Below, one piece after another: positions 26,595-35,540 of a DNA stretch of 64,000 nucleotides. A program made the translations under genes and the position numbers. Where the stretch lies: the NCBI GenBank assembly GCA_045560765.1, contig JBJKZD010000009.1:1073593-1137592 (forward strand), given 5' to 3'. Source of the DNA: UBA9926 sp913064795. Its GTDB lineage: Bacteria > Pseudomonadota > Gammaproteobacteria > Pseudomonadales > Azotimanducaceae. The notes beneath the pieces are model-generated. The model was not told the DNA's origin, did not search any database, and saw only the letters and a list, made by a program, of their open reading frames with translations. Numbering within the stretch: position 1 is the stretch's first letter; every line of letters begins with the position of its first letter.

Positions 26595-27293
26595 TTATTG
26601 ATTGGACCACCGGTAACCAAAACCGTACTCGCTCTTGATGCACTTAAAGTCGGGATCGATGGCTTCGAATTTTTTGCGTATGTTTCGCATGTGTGTATTG
26701 ATGGTGTTGTTGGTAACCAAGGATTGCATGGTCGCGTTCATTAGGGTGTCATAAGAGACTGCGTGCCCAGGCACTCTGACCAATTTCGCGAGCATTCTAA
26801 ACTCTGTGCCGGACAAATTAATGGGACTGTTCTGCCATGAAACTAGGAGTGCTTCTTGATCAATCGACATGTCGCCAACAATTTTCGCCTCCGTTGAACC
26901 CTTAGCGGCAAGGTTCCTCGCCTCGTGAATCCGCAGCAAAGAGCTGATTTTCTCTGACAGGTAATCGAGGGAGATGGGTTTAGGTAGGTAGTCCCAGGCA
27001 CCGAGTCTGAGACCGCTGATTTTATCAATCTCGGCGATGCGCTCGGTCAAAAAGATAACGGGCAGATTGGGTGATCGGGCCAGTAGATCCCTGCAGAGCT
27101 CAAAGCCAGCATCAACCTCATCCCCCAAGATAATATCTAAAATCACCAGATCCGGGAGTTCGAGATCGAAGCCCGCAATGGCTTCCGTTCGACTAGAAAA
27201 ACCGCGCACGCTGTAGCCTTTCTTTCCGATCGCATCGATATAGTTGGTACGTTGATCAATGTCATCTTCAACGATGACAATTTTCTTCGCCAT
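26595..27293 (-). CDS. OmpR-type response regulator paired with the large histidine kinase
   Basis: 232 residues. Receiver domain with acidic pocket VEDD, phosphoacceptor Asp53 in LVILDIILGDE, and the Lys in DYLPKPISLDYL; the C-terminal winged helix (LSGTEFRMLAKLVRVPG...NTINTHMRNIRKKFEAID) binds DNA. I chose ATG at 27293 because AAGGA lies seven bases upstream; the ATG 24 bp further up lacks a ribosome site. It is the first gene of the two-gene operon. It resembles the regulator of the proteobacterial dedicated sortase system (PdsR-like). Confidence 0.92.
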   Translation of the reverse strand: MAKKIVIVEDDIDQRTNYIDAIGKKGYSVRGFSSRTEAIAGFDLELPDLVILDIILGDEVDAGFELCRDLLARSPNLPVIFLTERIAEIDKISGLRLGAWDYLPKPISLDYLSEKISSLLRIHEARNLAAKGSTEAKIVGDMSIDQEALLVSWQNSPINLSGTEFRMLAKLVRVPGHAVSYDTLMNATMQSLVTNNTINTHMRNIRKKFEAIDPDFKCIKSEYGFGYRWSNQ

Positions 27294-27389
27294 GTCCGGG
27301 TCCTTCGTTTCATTCAAAGATAAAGTTAAAGCATTCTAGAGCCAGTCGATAGCCTCAGCGAGCGACTTTTGACGGGTTTAGCAGGCATT

Positions 27390-27683
27390 ATGGCAGACTC
27401 CACCAGTTCTGCAGAATTTTGCCTCGAAGTTTCATCATTCTTTCCAAGAACTTCACTTCAAGGCGGGTTTAATGAAGGTCGAAAAATCATTTTGAGAAGC
27501 AGTGTGAAAGTATTTTTACCGATGCCCGATGAAGACCAGGCAGGCCTTGAACTGACCAACGGGATACTTGTTCCCTTCGATCCAAGTTTCCTTGAAGCCC
27601 GCGCTGACCTTCAGGAGCGTCCTCCCCCCAAAGGCTGGCCAGTGAGCGGGGCAGTGATTTTTGATGTTTCCTCTGCACACTAA
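27390..27683 (+). CDS. Possible small hypothetical protein
   Basis: 97 residues from ATG 27390 (in-frame TTG at 27369). Not recognised. The middle part KVFLPMPDEDQAGLELTNG and VPFDPSFLEARADL reads like real protein and gives a small, soluble, proline-rich domain. A weak AGCAGG lies upstream. It is divergent from the response regulator and followed by the repeat-rich spacer. It may be a chance ORF. Confidence 0.35.
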   Translation: MADSTSSAEFCLEVSSFFPRTSLQGGFNEGRKIILRSSVKVFLPMPDEDQAGLELTNGILVPFDPSFLEARADLQERPPPKGWPVSGAVIFDVSSAH

Positions 27684-27732
27684 GCCCCTTATCGGTGACT
27701 GCTTGAGTTGGCGATAGGAGCCTCGATTCAAT

Positions 27733-27811
27733 AGCTTGGGTTACAGAGCTTGAGTTACAGAGCTTGGCATACAGAGCTTGGGTTAAAGCGTTTCGATTAA
27801 AGCGCTTCGAT
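27733..27811. repeat. Degenerate 14-bp tandem repeat, about 5.6 copies
   Basis: Successive units AGCTTGGGTTACAG, AGCTTGAGTTACAG, AGCTTGGCATACAG, AGCTTGGGTTAAAG, CGTTTCGATTAAAG, then a partial CGCTTCGAT. The exact 14-bp period with drifting sequence indicates expansion followed by decay. It is non-coding. Confidence 0.85.
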
Positions 27812-27883
27812 CGCCGAGCCCCAGTGAATGCACTTTGTAAAAGGTGCGCCAGACAGAGCGCTTTCCTATAAGAGGTTTTGATC

Positions 27884-28010
27884 AAGAGCGATTGACAAAA
27901 AGCGCTCCATAAAAAGGTCCTGACAAAAAGCTCTTCACAAACAGCGCCTCATAGTAAGCGCTGTTAAAAAACCTCTGATAAAAACCATGTGTTAAAAAGC
28001 GCGCTCGAAA
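27884..28010. repeat. Degenerate A-rich 14-15-bp repeat block
   Basis: An array of loose units of the type (T/C)(G/A)ACAAAAAGCGCT, each an A-run followed by GCGC-like bases: for example TGACAAAAAGCGCT, TGACAAAAAGCTCT and TTAAAAAGCGCGCT. It directly follows the 27733 array and probably has a common origin. Confidence 0.55.
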
Positions 28011-28558
28011 AACTGAGAGAGTCGGTCAAGACCAGCGCTTGAGATAACGCTCTGTACTGGGGTTGGCGCTCACAAACGTCTTGCATAAAGAACGGACGTT
28101 AAAAGCGGGTACTCAGTCTGAGCATCCAGAGGCTCAGACCAAAGGGTGTGATCGCTTGTGGTCCGAGTCGATTGCAATACTTTGCCATTGCAGCTGTTAT
28201 TGGATGGGGTGGAGCGGTGAAAGAGACCAACAGCGAACGCTCCCGGATGTTCAATCAGACAGCGCTGTTCATTGGGAAGTTAAATGGGCCCCGATCTGTT
28301 GTTTTAAACGGGCTCCCAGCCAGCGCAGTTATCCCGTGATGCCAAAGCCTAGCAAGGCCAGAGCTTAGCCAAGCTAGAGCGTAGCTGGCTGACTGCCGGA
28401 AGACGGGTTTGTCTCGGTGAACGGGCTGAGGTTAGTGGGGTGGGTCGTCTAGCGCTCGGGGTCAAAATTCCTGCTGATAATCGCGCTGCAGGATTAGGGG
28501 AACGAGACTGCCGTGTGGGTATAAGGTGACGATTTTATTCAGTGACCGCGCTCAGCGA

Positions 28559-29446
28559 TTAACTCAAAAAAGCAACAACCGCCTCGCGAGCAGGAATCGA
28601 GGTCGCAGCGCCAGCTTTTGTGACGCTGAGGGCAGCGGCTGCTGCTGCGGTTTTGAGAGCTTGCTGTACCTCGCCGGTTTCGATCAGCGTGGCGAGGAAG
28701 TAACCGGTGAAAGTATCGCCTGCGCCGGTAGTATCAACAACGTCAACTGGGAAAGCGGGTTGCCAAAATTCAGACCTGGCATCAGCGTATTTTACGCCGG
28801 CGCTGCCAAGCGTCAGGATAATGGCGCTCTCGGGATAGCGGGCCAAAAGTTTTTGAACAATCCCATCGGGGTTGCTGTCTTGGGTGAGTGCTTCTCCCTC
28901 GATTTCATTGACGATAAAGTAGTCAACCAGGTCCAGTGGCATGGATTTAGCGAAGTCGTTCATCGGCGCCATATTAAACGCAACGCGAACGCCCTTTGAT
29001 TTCGCTAGCTCAATCGCAAGCGGATTGTTTTGCGTTTCATTTTGGATCAGCAGCAGGTCGTCGGAGGTTGCGGTATCAAATGCCTCGAGCAGGGGTGCCT
29101 CATGGGTTACATGGTTCGCACCGCCTAGAATGACGATGGCATTTTCACCCTCGGGGTTGATCTGGATGATCGCCTGGCCGGTAGGTTCTTCGACCACAAG
29201 GGTGAAGTCGGTCAAAATACCATAGCGTTCCATCAGGTCGATGAGCCATTGCCCATCGGCGCCCACCGCCCCAACATGGGTGACCCGAGCGCCGGCTGCG
29301 GCCAGTGCGATCGATTGATTAAGGCCTTTGCCCCCCGGAAAGATACTGTAACCCTGGCTGCTCAGAGTTTCCCCGGCAGAGACAAACTGCGGCACTTGAA
29401 ATACATGATCGATGCAGCAGGATCCGTAGTTGATGACTTGACCCAA
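28559..29446 (-). CDS. rbsK: PfkB-family carbohydrate kinase, ribokinase-like
   Basis: 295 residues from TTG 29446, preceded by AGGGG with six-base spacing; a longer frame to 29503 exists but adds non-homologous residues before the family start (NYGSCCIDHVFQVPQF). PfkB signatures: GGKGLNQSIALAAAGA near residue 40 and the C-terminal DTTGAGDTFTGYF with catalytic aspartate. Ribokinase phosphorylates ribose at O5; other sugars or nucleosides are possible for this family. No ribose transporter or RbsR neighbour is present. Confidence 0.88.
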   Translation of the reverse strand: MGQVINYGSCCIDHVFQVPQFVSAGETLSSQGYSIFPGGKGLNQSIALAAAGARVTHVGAVGADGQWLIDLMERYGILTDFTLVVEEPTGQAIIQINPEGENAIVILGGANHVTHEAPLLEAFDTATSDDLLLIQNETQNNPLAIELAKSKGVRVAFNMAPMNDFAKSMPLDLVDYFIVNEIEGEALTQDSNPDGIVQKLLARYPESAIILTLGSAGVKYADARSEFWQPAFPVDVVDTTGAGDTFTGYFLATLIETGEVQQALKTAAAAAALSVTKAGAATSIPAREAVVAFLS

Positions 29447-29663
29447 AATAATCCCCTGACGTGCGATAGAAGTTAAAGTAGCCCAAGATGGAGCTGAGCT
29501 CAATGCGCGGGAAAGTCGGCGTAGTTATCTTTACTTGAAAACGTCGTCGTAAGGGGTCAACGCGGTATAAAGCGTCTTCCTTTGCCGGCAATAAGTGATC
29601 TAGGCGGGTTATTGAAGAACGCCAAAAAATGTTCTGGAACCAGTTTAAGCAGGAGGATTCATC

Positions 29664-30725
29664 ATGAACAGCGCACACAGAACCCCATTAGGATTGGATT
29701 GGGTCGCGCTTCAAAGGGTGTCGACTTCGACCAGGCGCTGGTGGGTAAAAAGTCGATTTAAGGCTTCACCGCCAATGCAGGCTGTGCTGTTTTTAATCGC
29801 TGGATTTCTCCTGTTGCCGTTGGTGGCTGAGGCGGAGCAGCAATCCGCGCTTCGGGAGGACTCATCCTCACGGGTGACCCTGCGCGTGTTGGGGATTGCT
29901 CAGGATGCGGGTCACCCGCAAATCGACTGCTATGCGCCAAGGTGCCTTTCGGCCTGGCGTGAGGAGACGCCGCCCTCAGGCGCTACCGCTTTGGCCTTAA
30001 CAATCAGTGATGCATCTTTCTTTATGTTTGACGCGCCTCCTGAGCTACCGGCGGCTTTGTATCAAGTCTGGCGGGAGAGTCAACTCCGGCTGCGAGATCT
30101 AAAAGGGGTGTTCCTCACCCATGCGCACATGGGCCACTATGCTGGGTTGCTGCACCTCGGCAAAGAAGGTGCCGGAGCGAGTGGTATCCCGGTTTACGCA
30201 ATGCCGAGAATGAAAACATTCTTAGAGACGAATGCGCCTTGGGCCCAATTAGTGAATGACAAAAATATTGTGATTCGAGCGCTCAAAGCGGAGCGACCCG
30301 AAGTTTTTGAACAGATCACTGTTACGCCTTGGCAAGTCCCCCATCGGGACGAATACAGCGAAACAGTGGGTTACTTCATTAAAGGTCCCCGGAAGAACGC
30401 CTTATACCTGCCGGATATTGATCAATGGCACCGGTGGGACCGGAGTTTGGCCGATGTGATACAACAAGTGGACTTCGCGTTTATTGACGCAACTTTTTTT
30501 GGTGCAGGCGAACTTCCCGGCCGAGACATGTCGTTGATTCCTCACCCAACGGTGGAATCAACCATGACGTTACTGAAGGATTTGGCGCCGAAGTTTCGAC
30601 AACGGGTCATTTTTATTCACATGAACAACACCAACCCCATGCTTGACCCTGAATCCGCTCAAACCCAGCAGGTTATCCGCGAAGGCTTTAACATCGCCCG
30701 TGTCGGGGCGGCTTTTGATCTTTAA
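29664..30725 (+). CDS. Exported PqqB-like metallo-beta-lactamase-fold hydrolase
   Basis: 353 residues. After a 38-residue cytoplasmic-looking start comes a hydrophobic stretch (AVLFLIAGFLLLPLVAEAE), a signal peptide or anchor. The mature part has PqqB traits: VLGIAQDAGHPQIDC with a CYAPRC pair, and the metal motif THAHMGHYAGL (HxHxxH-like). Unlike true PqqB it has a signal sequence and no pqq genes around it, so it is probably an extracytoplasmic hydrolase of unknown substrate. ATG 29664 follows AGGAGG at good spacing. Confidence 0.82.
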   Translation: MNSAHRTPLGLDWVALQRVSTSTRRWWVKSRFKASPPMQAVLFLIAGFLLLPLVAEAEQQSALREDSSSRVTLRVLGIAQDAGHPQIDCYAPRCLSAWREETPPSGATALALTISDASFFMFDAPPELPAALYQVWRESQLRLRDLKGVFLTHAHMGHYAGLLHLGKEGAGASGIPVYAMPRMKTFLETNAPWAQLVNDKNIVIRALKAERPEVFEQITVTPWQVPHRDEYSETVGYFIKGPRKNALYLPDIDQWHRWDRSLADVIQQVDFAFIDATFFGAGELPGRDMSLIPHPTVESTMTLLKDLAPKFRQRVIFIHMNNTNPMLDPESAQTQQVIREGFNIARVGAAFDL

Positions 30726-30870
30726 TGCGCTTTCTTGATAGTTCGATGTTGTCAGTGGTCATGGCGGTGACTCGAGCGGTGCAGGAGGCCTGTTTAAAAT
30801 TCTTCCAGAATTACATCGATGATGGATCTGATTCGGCTACTTTAAGCATGCTTCATGAGGCATCGAATGT

Positions 30871-32238
30871 TTAATCCTCCGTTGTTTCTTGGCGCAGGGT
30901 CGATCCTAAGCGTGCAACCATGAGCAGACCGATGATCGCTGTCGCACCATAAATCATCACGATCCAACTTAGGTCAAAAGAGGGCAGAATGGGCGCCATG
31001 ATCCCCAAGATGTGAAAGCTGAGAAACAGAATCGCAATGTTAAAAAATGCGAGCTCCTTTGCAACGGGTGTTGCTAGATTAGGGTCGAGAATTCTTAGCA
31101 GTAAAATGCCGCTGCCCGTCGAACCACAGCAACAGCCGAAAATAGTAAGTCCTCGCTCCGCCCCAAGATGATTGATTCTGGCGCTTGCGCCAAAACACAA
31201 TAGGGCCGTGACCAGCGTCACGGCCATGGCGACTAAAAGAATGGGCTGCCAGAATTCAATTAAGAGGCTGAGATTGATGCTGATGAGACTGGCTGTCACC
31301 ATTAAGTCAACGGAAGCTCCGGTGATGCGCTTCTGAGTTGCATCGTCAACAAAGTGACCCAGCTGAAAATAATCGAGGCATCTACGAAAGACTACCGTAA
31401 TCATCAAGCCATGAAAAAAGAACAGGTTGTAACTAAAGATAGATGCAAAGCCAGTCTCGGCTACCAGAGGCTGCATGAAGGTTAGATACCCATTGGTCAG
31501 TAGATAGGCGCAGCCCAAAAGACCAACATGAAGCGCCAGGGAATCGAGGTTCGCGGGCTGGGTAATTTGCCGCCCCGAGGCCGGCCTTGCACCTTCATCG
31601 AAAAGGCCTCGCTCAAAGTTTCTATCGAGCACGAGGGTTGAATCGTTTTGCAGGTTGCGGCTCAGCATCCAGCGCGCAATCGGAACACCAACCGTAAAAG
31701 CGGCGATAAATCCAAGGCTCGCGTAGATCAAACCGAAATCGAGTGCGTTATCGATCTGAAATTGATCGGACCAAAGGTCCCCTAAAGCAATGGCCTGTCC
31801 GGGCCCTTGGGTAAATCCATGGGTCACGATGATGCCTAGGAATTCTGAGAGCGAAGTCGCGCTGACTTGGTTGTAGGCGAGGATAACCGACAAACCTACG
31901 AGCGCCTGTAGTGCTAGGCTCACCACCCAGATAAGAGATAGCCAGAGACCGCCTAGAGCTGTGTTTGATGCACCGCGGTTCGACTGATCTCGTCCGGTGA
32001 GTACCAGAGACATAAAGCTCAAAGTAAAAAAATGAAAGGCAAAGGCCGTGAAGTCTTCTGGGCGGAAACCCAGCGCCCAGTCTAGAGAGACCAGACAGAA
32101 TCCTAGACCGCCGCCCAAAAGACTTGCTGGCACCAAAGCTTTTTGTAGAAATAGAAATTTAGCCCTCAGGATAACCCCCGCAACCATCAATGCGGCTAAA
32201 AATGCGAAAGCGATGATGCCTGGGAATGTGGTGGCCAT
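30871..32238 (-). CDS. Sodium/glutamate symporter (GltS) family transporter
   Basis: 455 residues, about 11 membrane segments. It begins in GltS style (GIIAFAFLAALMVAGVILRAK) and has the pore-like motifs THGFTQGPGQAIALG and GCCCGSTGSGILLLRI, the paired glycine-rich loops typical of the family. GltS-type carriers use Na+ to import glutamate; the exact substrate is not assured, and the protein is longer than E. coli GltS. It is a single gene with long flanking spacers. Confidence 0.85.
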   Translation of the reverse strand: MATTFPGIIAFAFLAALMVAGVILRAKFLFLQKALVPASLLGGGLGFCLVSLDWALGFRPEDFTAFAFHFFTLSFMSLVLTGRDQSNRGASNTALGGLWLSLIWVVSLALQALVGLSVILAYNQVSATSLSEFLGIIVTHGFTQGPGQAIALGDLWSDQFQIDNALDFGLIYASLGFIAAFTVGVPIARWMLSRNLQNDSTLVLDRNFERGLFDEGARPASGRQITQPANLDSLALHVGLLGCAYLLTNGYLTFMQPLVAETGFASIFSYNLFFFHGLMITVVFRRCLDYFQLGHFVDDATQKRITGASVDLMVTASLISINLSLLIEFWQPILLVAMAVTLVTALLCFGASARINHLGAERGLTIFGCCCGSTGSGILLLRILDPNLATPVAKELAFFNIAILFLSFHILGIMAPILPSFDLSWIVMIYGATAIIGLLMVARLGSTLRQETTED

Positions 32239-32399
32239 TCGGAAAACCCTCGAATCAAGATGAGTGAACGCTAATGCTGGAGTGCGCCGAAAGCAATAGG
32301 TTGGGTCGGGTCCGTATAAAAGAAAGTTGCAGGATCCATCAGATGAGCCCTGAATTCTGGCTCATTTGACGGGTATTGAGGCTTCGATCCGCAATATCC

Positions 32400-32662
32400 A
32401 CTTATAATAGGGTAAATATAAAGTATTATGGATAATATATTTAATATTTAGGGTCTTTAGTATTATATTTTAGAATTATTAATGGTATATTGGGTAAATA
32501 TAATTAATAATCAATATTACGGAAATTTTTTCTTAAAAAATCATAAAATGCAAATATTGTGTTAAAAATAACAATATTTTTTAATTAAATATTAACAGGC
32601 CCTAAAATTAGGGTATATCTGGCATTAAAAATAATATTCGACCCATTTTTATGAAAATATGT
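32400..32662. other. AT-rich island
   Basis: About 260 bp made almost only of A and T in a window otherwise near balanced composition. It contains repeated GGGTAAATATAA motifs (near 32409 and 32493) and a palindrome CCCTAAAATTAGGG at 32600-32613. No start-codon frame of useful length is present. It could be a nucleoid-protein binding site, a replication/segregation element or a foreign remnant; the sequence does not decide. Confidence 0.7.
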
Positions 32663-32882
32663 ATCTTTTGGCCTGATACGGGCGCGGGATCTAGCCCTCG
32701 CAGGAAAATCAACTGTTTATCTCTCGACTCCGTTAACTCTCCAGAGAATTAAATTCTTAAAGCGCAGAACCGCCGAGGGTAAACACCATGAACTTAGACC
32801 CGCTCAGGGGTAAGAGTAGCCCGCTTCAGTGGAATGGTACCAACATAGGGCGCCAAAAAAAGCAGCAGAAATAAACAGAAAA

Positions 32883-32930
32883 CAGTAGACAAAAAGCAGT
32901 AGACAAAAAGCAGTAGACAAAAAGCAGTAG
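32883..32930. repeat. 14-bp tandem repeat, 3.4 perfect copies
   Basis: CAGTAGACAAAAAG is repeated exactly at 32883, 32897 and 32911, with a partial CAGTAG at 32925; degenerate copies may continue leftward (AACAGAAAA). Perfect copies suggest recent slippage. It is non-coding, about 230 bp upstream of the EF-G gene. Confidence 0.9.
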
Positions 32931-33157
32931 TAAGAAAAACGGAAGTTAAAGCACAGTGGAACACCTGCAAAGACTAGGGCGAGACAGGCGCAGCTAGCCC
33001 TTGAGGTTGAGTGAGGAGATCAGGTTATGGCGATGGCGGTGAGGCATCAAGCCTAGCGTTCGCTAAAAACCGGTCTTAATGCTGGATTCTGGCCGCAACA
33101 GAGTATAAGATCTCGCGGTTTTCACGACCCGATCTCACCTAAGTAAGAGAAATAGCC

Positions 33158-35248
33158 ATGACCGACCTCAGCCGATACAGAAACATTGGTATCTTTGCCC
33201 ATGTTGACGCGGGCAAAACCACGACGACAGAGCGTATCCTCAATATCACCGGCAAGATTCACAAGATCGGTGAAGTACACGATGGCGCTGCAACCACAGA
33301 TTTTATGGAGCAAGAGCAGGAGCGGGGGATCACCATTCAGTCCGCTGCAACAACCACCTTTTGGAAAGACCACCGGTTAAATATTATTGATACACCTGGA
33401 CACGTTGATTTCACGATTGAAGTCTATCGTTCGCTAAAGGTACTTGATGGCGGCGTTGGCGTATTTTGTGGATCAGGGGGCGTAGAGCCTCAGTCGGAAA
33501 CCAACTGGCGTTATGCAAATGAATCAGAGGTCGCTCGAATCATTTTCGTGAACAAACTTGATCGTATGGGCGCGGACTTCTATCGCGTCGTGGATCAAGT
33601 AAGAAAAGTGCTCGCAGCGAATCCTCTCGTGATGACACTACCCATTGGAACAGAAGATGAGTTTAAGGGCGTTGTCGATGTGCTCACTCAAAAGGCCTAT
33701 ATCTGGGACGATTCCGGGGACCCTCTTAACTATGAGGTGCTCGACGTGCCCGAGGACATGGTTGATTTGACCAACGAGTATCGTGAGAAGTTGATCGAGG
33801 CAGCCGTCGAGATGGATGAAGACTTGATGATGTCCTACCTTGAAGATGGTACTGAGCCCAGCATCGACGAACTCAAGCGTTGTATTCGGTTGGGGACCAT
33901 CGGACTCAACTTTTTCCCAACGTTTTGTGGCTCAGCCTTTAAAAATAAAGGTGTGCAAAACGTGCTGGATGCGGTTGTAGATTACCTACCGAATCCTACC
34001 GAAGTCGATCCACAGGAAGAAATCGACTTAGAAGGGAACGCAACCGGCGGATTCGCCGAGGTTGATCCTACTAAACCTCTGCGATCACTCGCTTTTAAAA
34101 TTATGGATGACCGATTTGGCGCACTGACGTTTACACGGATCTATTCAGGCACGTTAAAGAAAGGCGATACAGTTCTTAACACCTACACGGGCAAGACAGA
34201 GCGGATCGGGCGCATTGTGGAGATGCACGCCGATGAGAGAATCGAGCGAGATTCAGCGCAAGCCGGGGATATTGTGGCTTTGATTGGCCTTAAGAATACC
34301 CAAACCGGTCACACCCTTGCGGATCAAAAAACGCCAGCGACATTGGAGCCCATGGTCTTCCCAGAGCCTGTCATTTACATCGCGATTGCGCCGAAAGACA
34401 AAGGCGGCGCGGAGAAAATGGGATTGGCGCTGTCCAAAATGATCCAGGAAGATCCTTCGTTTCACATGGAAACTGATCAGGAATCCGGCGAGACCATTAT
34501 CAAAGGCATGGGCGAGCTTCATCTCGATATTAAAGTGGATATCTTACGACGAACCCATGGCGTGGACGTCGTTGTAGGAAAACCGCTGGTGGCTTACCGT
34601 GAGTCGATCACGCAGCGTGTTGAAGATACTTATACCCACAAGAAGCAAACCGGTGGATCGGGTCAATTTGCGAAGATTGATTACTCGGTTGAACCTGCAG
34701 AAACAGGGTCCGGTTACATTTTTGAATCAATTGTGACCGGCGGAAATGTTCCTCGCGAGTTCTGGCCAGCGGTAGAGAAAGGCTTTCGGGTTAGTCTCGA
34801 GGAAGGCCCTTTGGCTGGGTACCCGTGTTTAGATGTGAAGTTGACGTTGATTGATGGTGCGTTCCACGCGGTGGACTCGTCAGCGATTGCTTATGAACTC
34901 GCATCGAAGGCAGCGTATCGTCAAACCATGCCGAAAGCATCGCCGCAAATTATGGAACCGATCATGAAGATTGACGTGTTCACCCCAGAGGATCATGTCG
35001 GTGATGTGATCGGCGATCTCAATCGTCGCCGAGGCATGATTCAAGGACAAGAACCTGGCGCGACAGGGGTTCGAGTTAAAGCCTCTGCGCCATTATCAGA
35101 GATGTTTGGTTATATCGGCGATCTCCGGACGATGACATCAGGTCGAGGTCAGTTCTCGATGGAGTTCAGTCATTATGACCCAACCCCGAGAAACGTCGCT
35201 GACGAAGTCATCAAAGAAGCGAGAGAGCGAAAGGCCGCAAAGGGTTAA
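33158..35248 (+). CDS. Elongation factor G, probably an additional paralogue
   Basis: 696 residues, full EF-G with five domains. G1 AHVDAGKTTTTERI, switch region MEQEQERGITIQSAATT, G3 DTPGHVD, G4 NKLD are all intact, and domain IV/V (ECPLGxYP-type segment, here GPLAGYPCLDVKL; then RRGMIQG) is present, so it should translocate ribosomes. The start MTDLSRYRNIGIFAHVD fits the second EF-G (fusA2/fusB type) found outside the str operon in many gammaproteobacteria. No rpsL, rpsG or tuf gene flanks it. Whether it is the main or accessory EF-G needs the rest of the genome. Confidence 0.93.
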   Translation: MTDLSRYRNIGIFAHVDAGKTTTTERILNITGKIHKIGEVHDGAATTDFMEQEQERGITIQSAATTTFWKDHRLNIIDTPGHVDFTIEVYRSLKVLDGGVGVFCGSGGVEPQSETNWRYANESEVARIIFVNKLDRMGADFYRVVDQVRKVLAANPLVMTLPIGTEDEFKGVVDVLTQKAYIWDDSGDPLNYEVLDVPEDMVDLTNEYREKLIEAAVEMDEDLMMSYLEDGTEPSIDELKRCIRLGTIGLNFFPTFCGSAFKNKGVQNVLDAVVDYLPNPTEVDPQEEIDLEGNATGGFAEVDPTKPLRSLAFKIMDDRFGALTFTRIYSGTLKKGDTVLNTYTGKTERIGRIVEMHADERIERDSAQAGDIVALIGLKNTQTGHTLADQKTPATLEPMVFPEPVIYIAIAPKDKGGAEKMGLALSKMIQEDPSFHMETDQESGETIIKGMGELHLDIKVDILRRTHGVDVVVGKPLVAYRESITQRVEDTYTHKKQTGGSGQFAKIDYSVEPAETGSGYIFESIVTGGNVPREFWPAVEKGFRVSLEEGPLAGYPCLDVKLTLIDGAFHAVDSSAIAYELASKAAYRQTMPKASPQIMEPIMKIDVFTPEDHVGDVIGDLNRRRGMIQGQEPGATGVRVKASAPLSEMFGYIGDLRTMTSGRGQFSMEFSHYDPTPRNVADEVIKEARERKAAKG

Positions 35249-35322
35249 TCCTCTTCAGTGCCTGCTCTGGCCGGAGAGGCTCAGAGCAGGCATGCGATCT
35301 TGAGGGAAAGAGAGGCGTGCTC

Positions 35323-35505
35323 ATGCAGCCAGAAGGCGACCGTTTGCGGGTTGAATCTCCTTGCGTAAAAATCTGCGCGCTGACGGAGGGCGAGTGCCTC
35401 GGATGCGGTCGGAGGGTTGACGAGATCAAGGCGTGGCCATTCGCCTCTGATGCTGAGCGCCAAAGAATTCTTGACCGAATCAAGGTTGAGTTCCTATCTA
35501 GTTAG
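35323..35505 (+). CDS. DUF1289 family small cysteine-rich protein
   Basis: 60 residues from ATG 35323 (GAGG seven bases upstream; in-frame GTG at 35317). The DUF1289 pattern SPCVKICALTEGECLGCGRRVDEI, here seen as CxxxC, CxxC and the following helix, is clear. These small proteins probably bind a metal through the cysteines; function is unknown. It follows the EF-G gene by 74 bp. Confidence 0.85.
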   Translation: MQPEGDRLRVESPCVKICALTEGECLGCGRRVDEIKAWPFASDAERQRILDRIKVEFLSS

Positions 35506-35540
35506 CAGCCGGTTGACGCCAAAGCCCCTTAAGCGACAGC

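Larger units (their letters stand above)
27684..28558. other. Gene-poor, repeat-rich spacer (875 bp)
   Basis: No ORF here has credible protein content. It holds two degenerate short tandem repeat blocks (27733-27811 and about 27884-28010) followed by about 500 bp of unassigned sequence up to the ribokinase stop. No tRNA, hairpin-plus-T-run terminator or transposase remnant was seen. Confidence 0.6.
32239..33157. other. Long non-coding spacer with AT-rich island and tandem repeat (919 bp)
   Basis: Between the symporter gene and the EF-G gene no credible ORF exists. It contains an AT-rich stretch (about 32400-32662), a 14-bp tandem repeat (32883-32930) and mixed-composition sequence before the EF-G ribosome site. 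The EF-G promoter must lie here but no clean -35/-10 pair was found. Confidence 0.6.

Noticed and set aside
27733..27811. CRISPR array
   Set aside because: Unit is 14 bp with no spacers and no cas genes.
28063..28368. 101-residue ORF in the repeat-rich spacer
   Set aside because: Cys/Trp-rich, low plausibility, no ribosome site.
32400..32662. Replication origin (DnaA-box cluster) in the AT-rich island
   Set aside because: No TTATCCACA-like boxes and no dnaA, gidA or rpmH neighbourhood.
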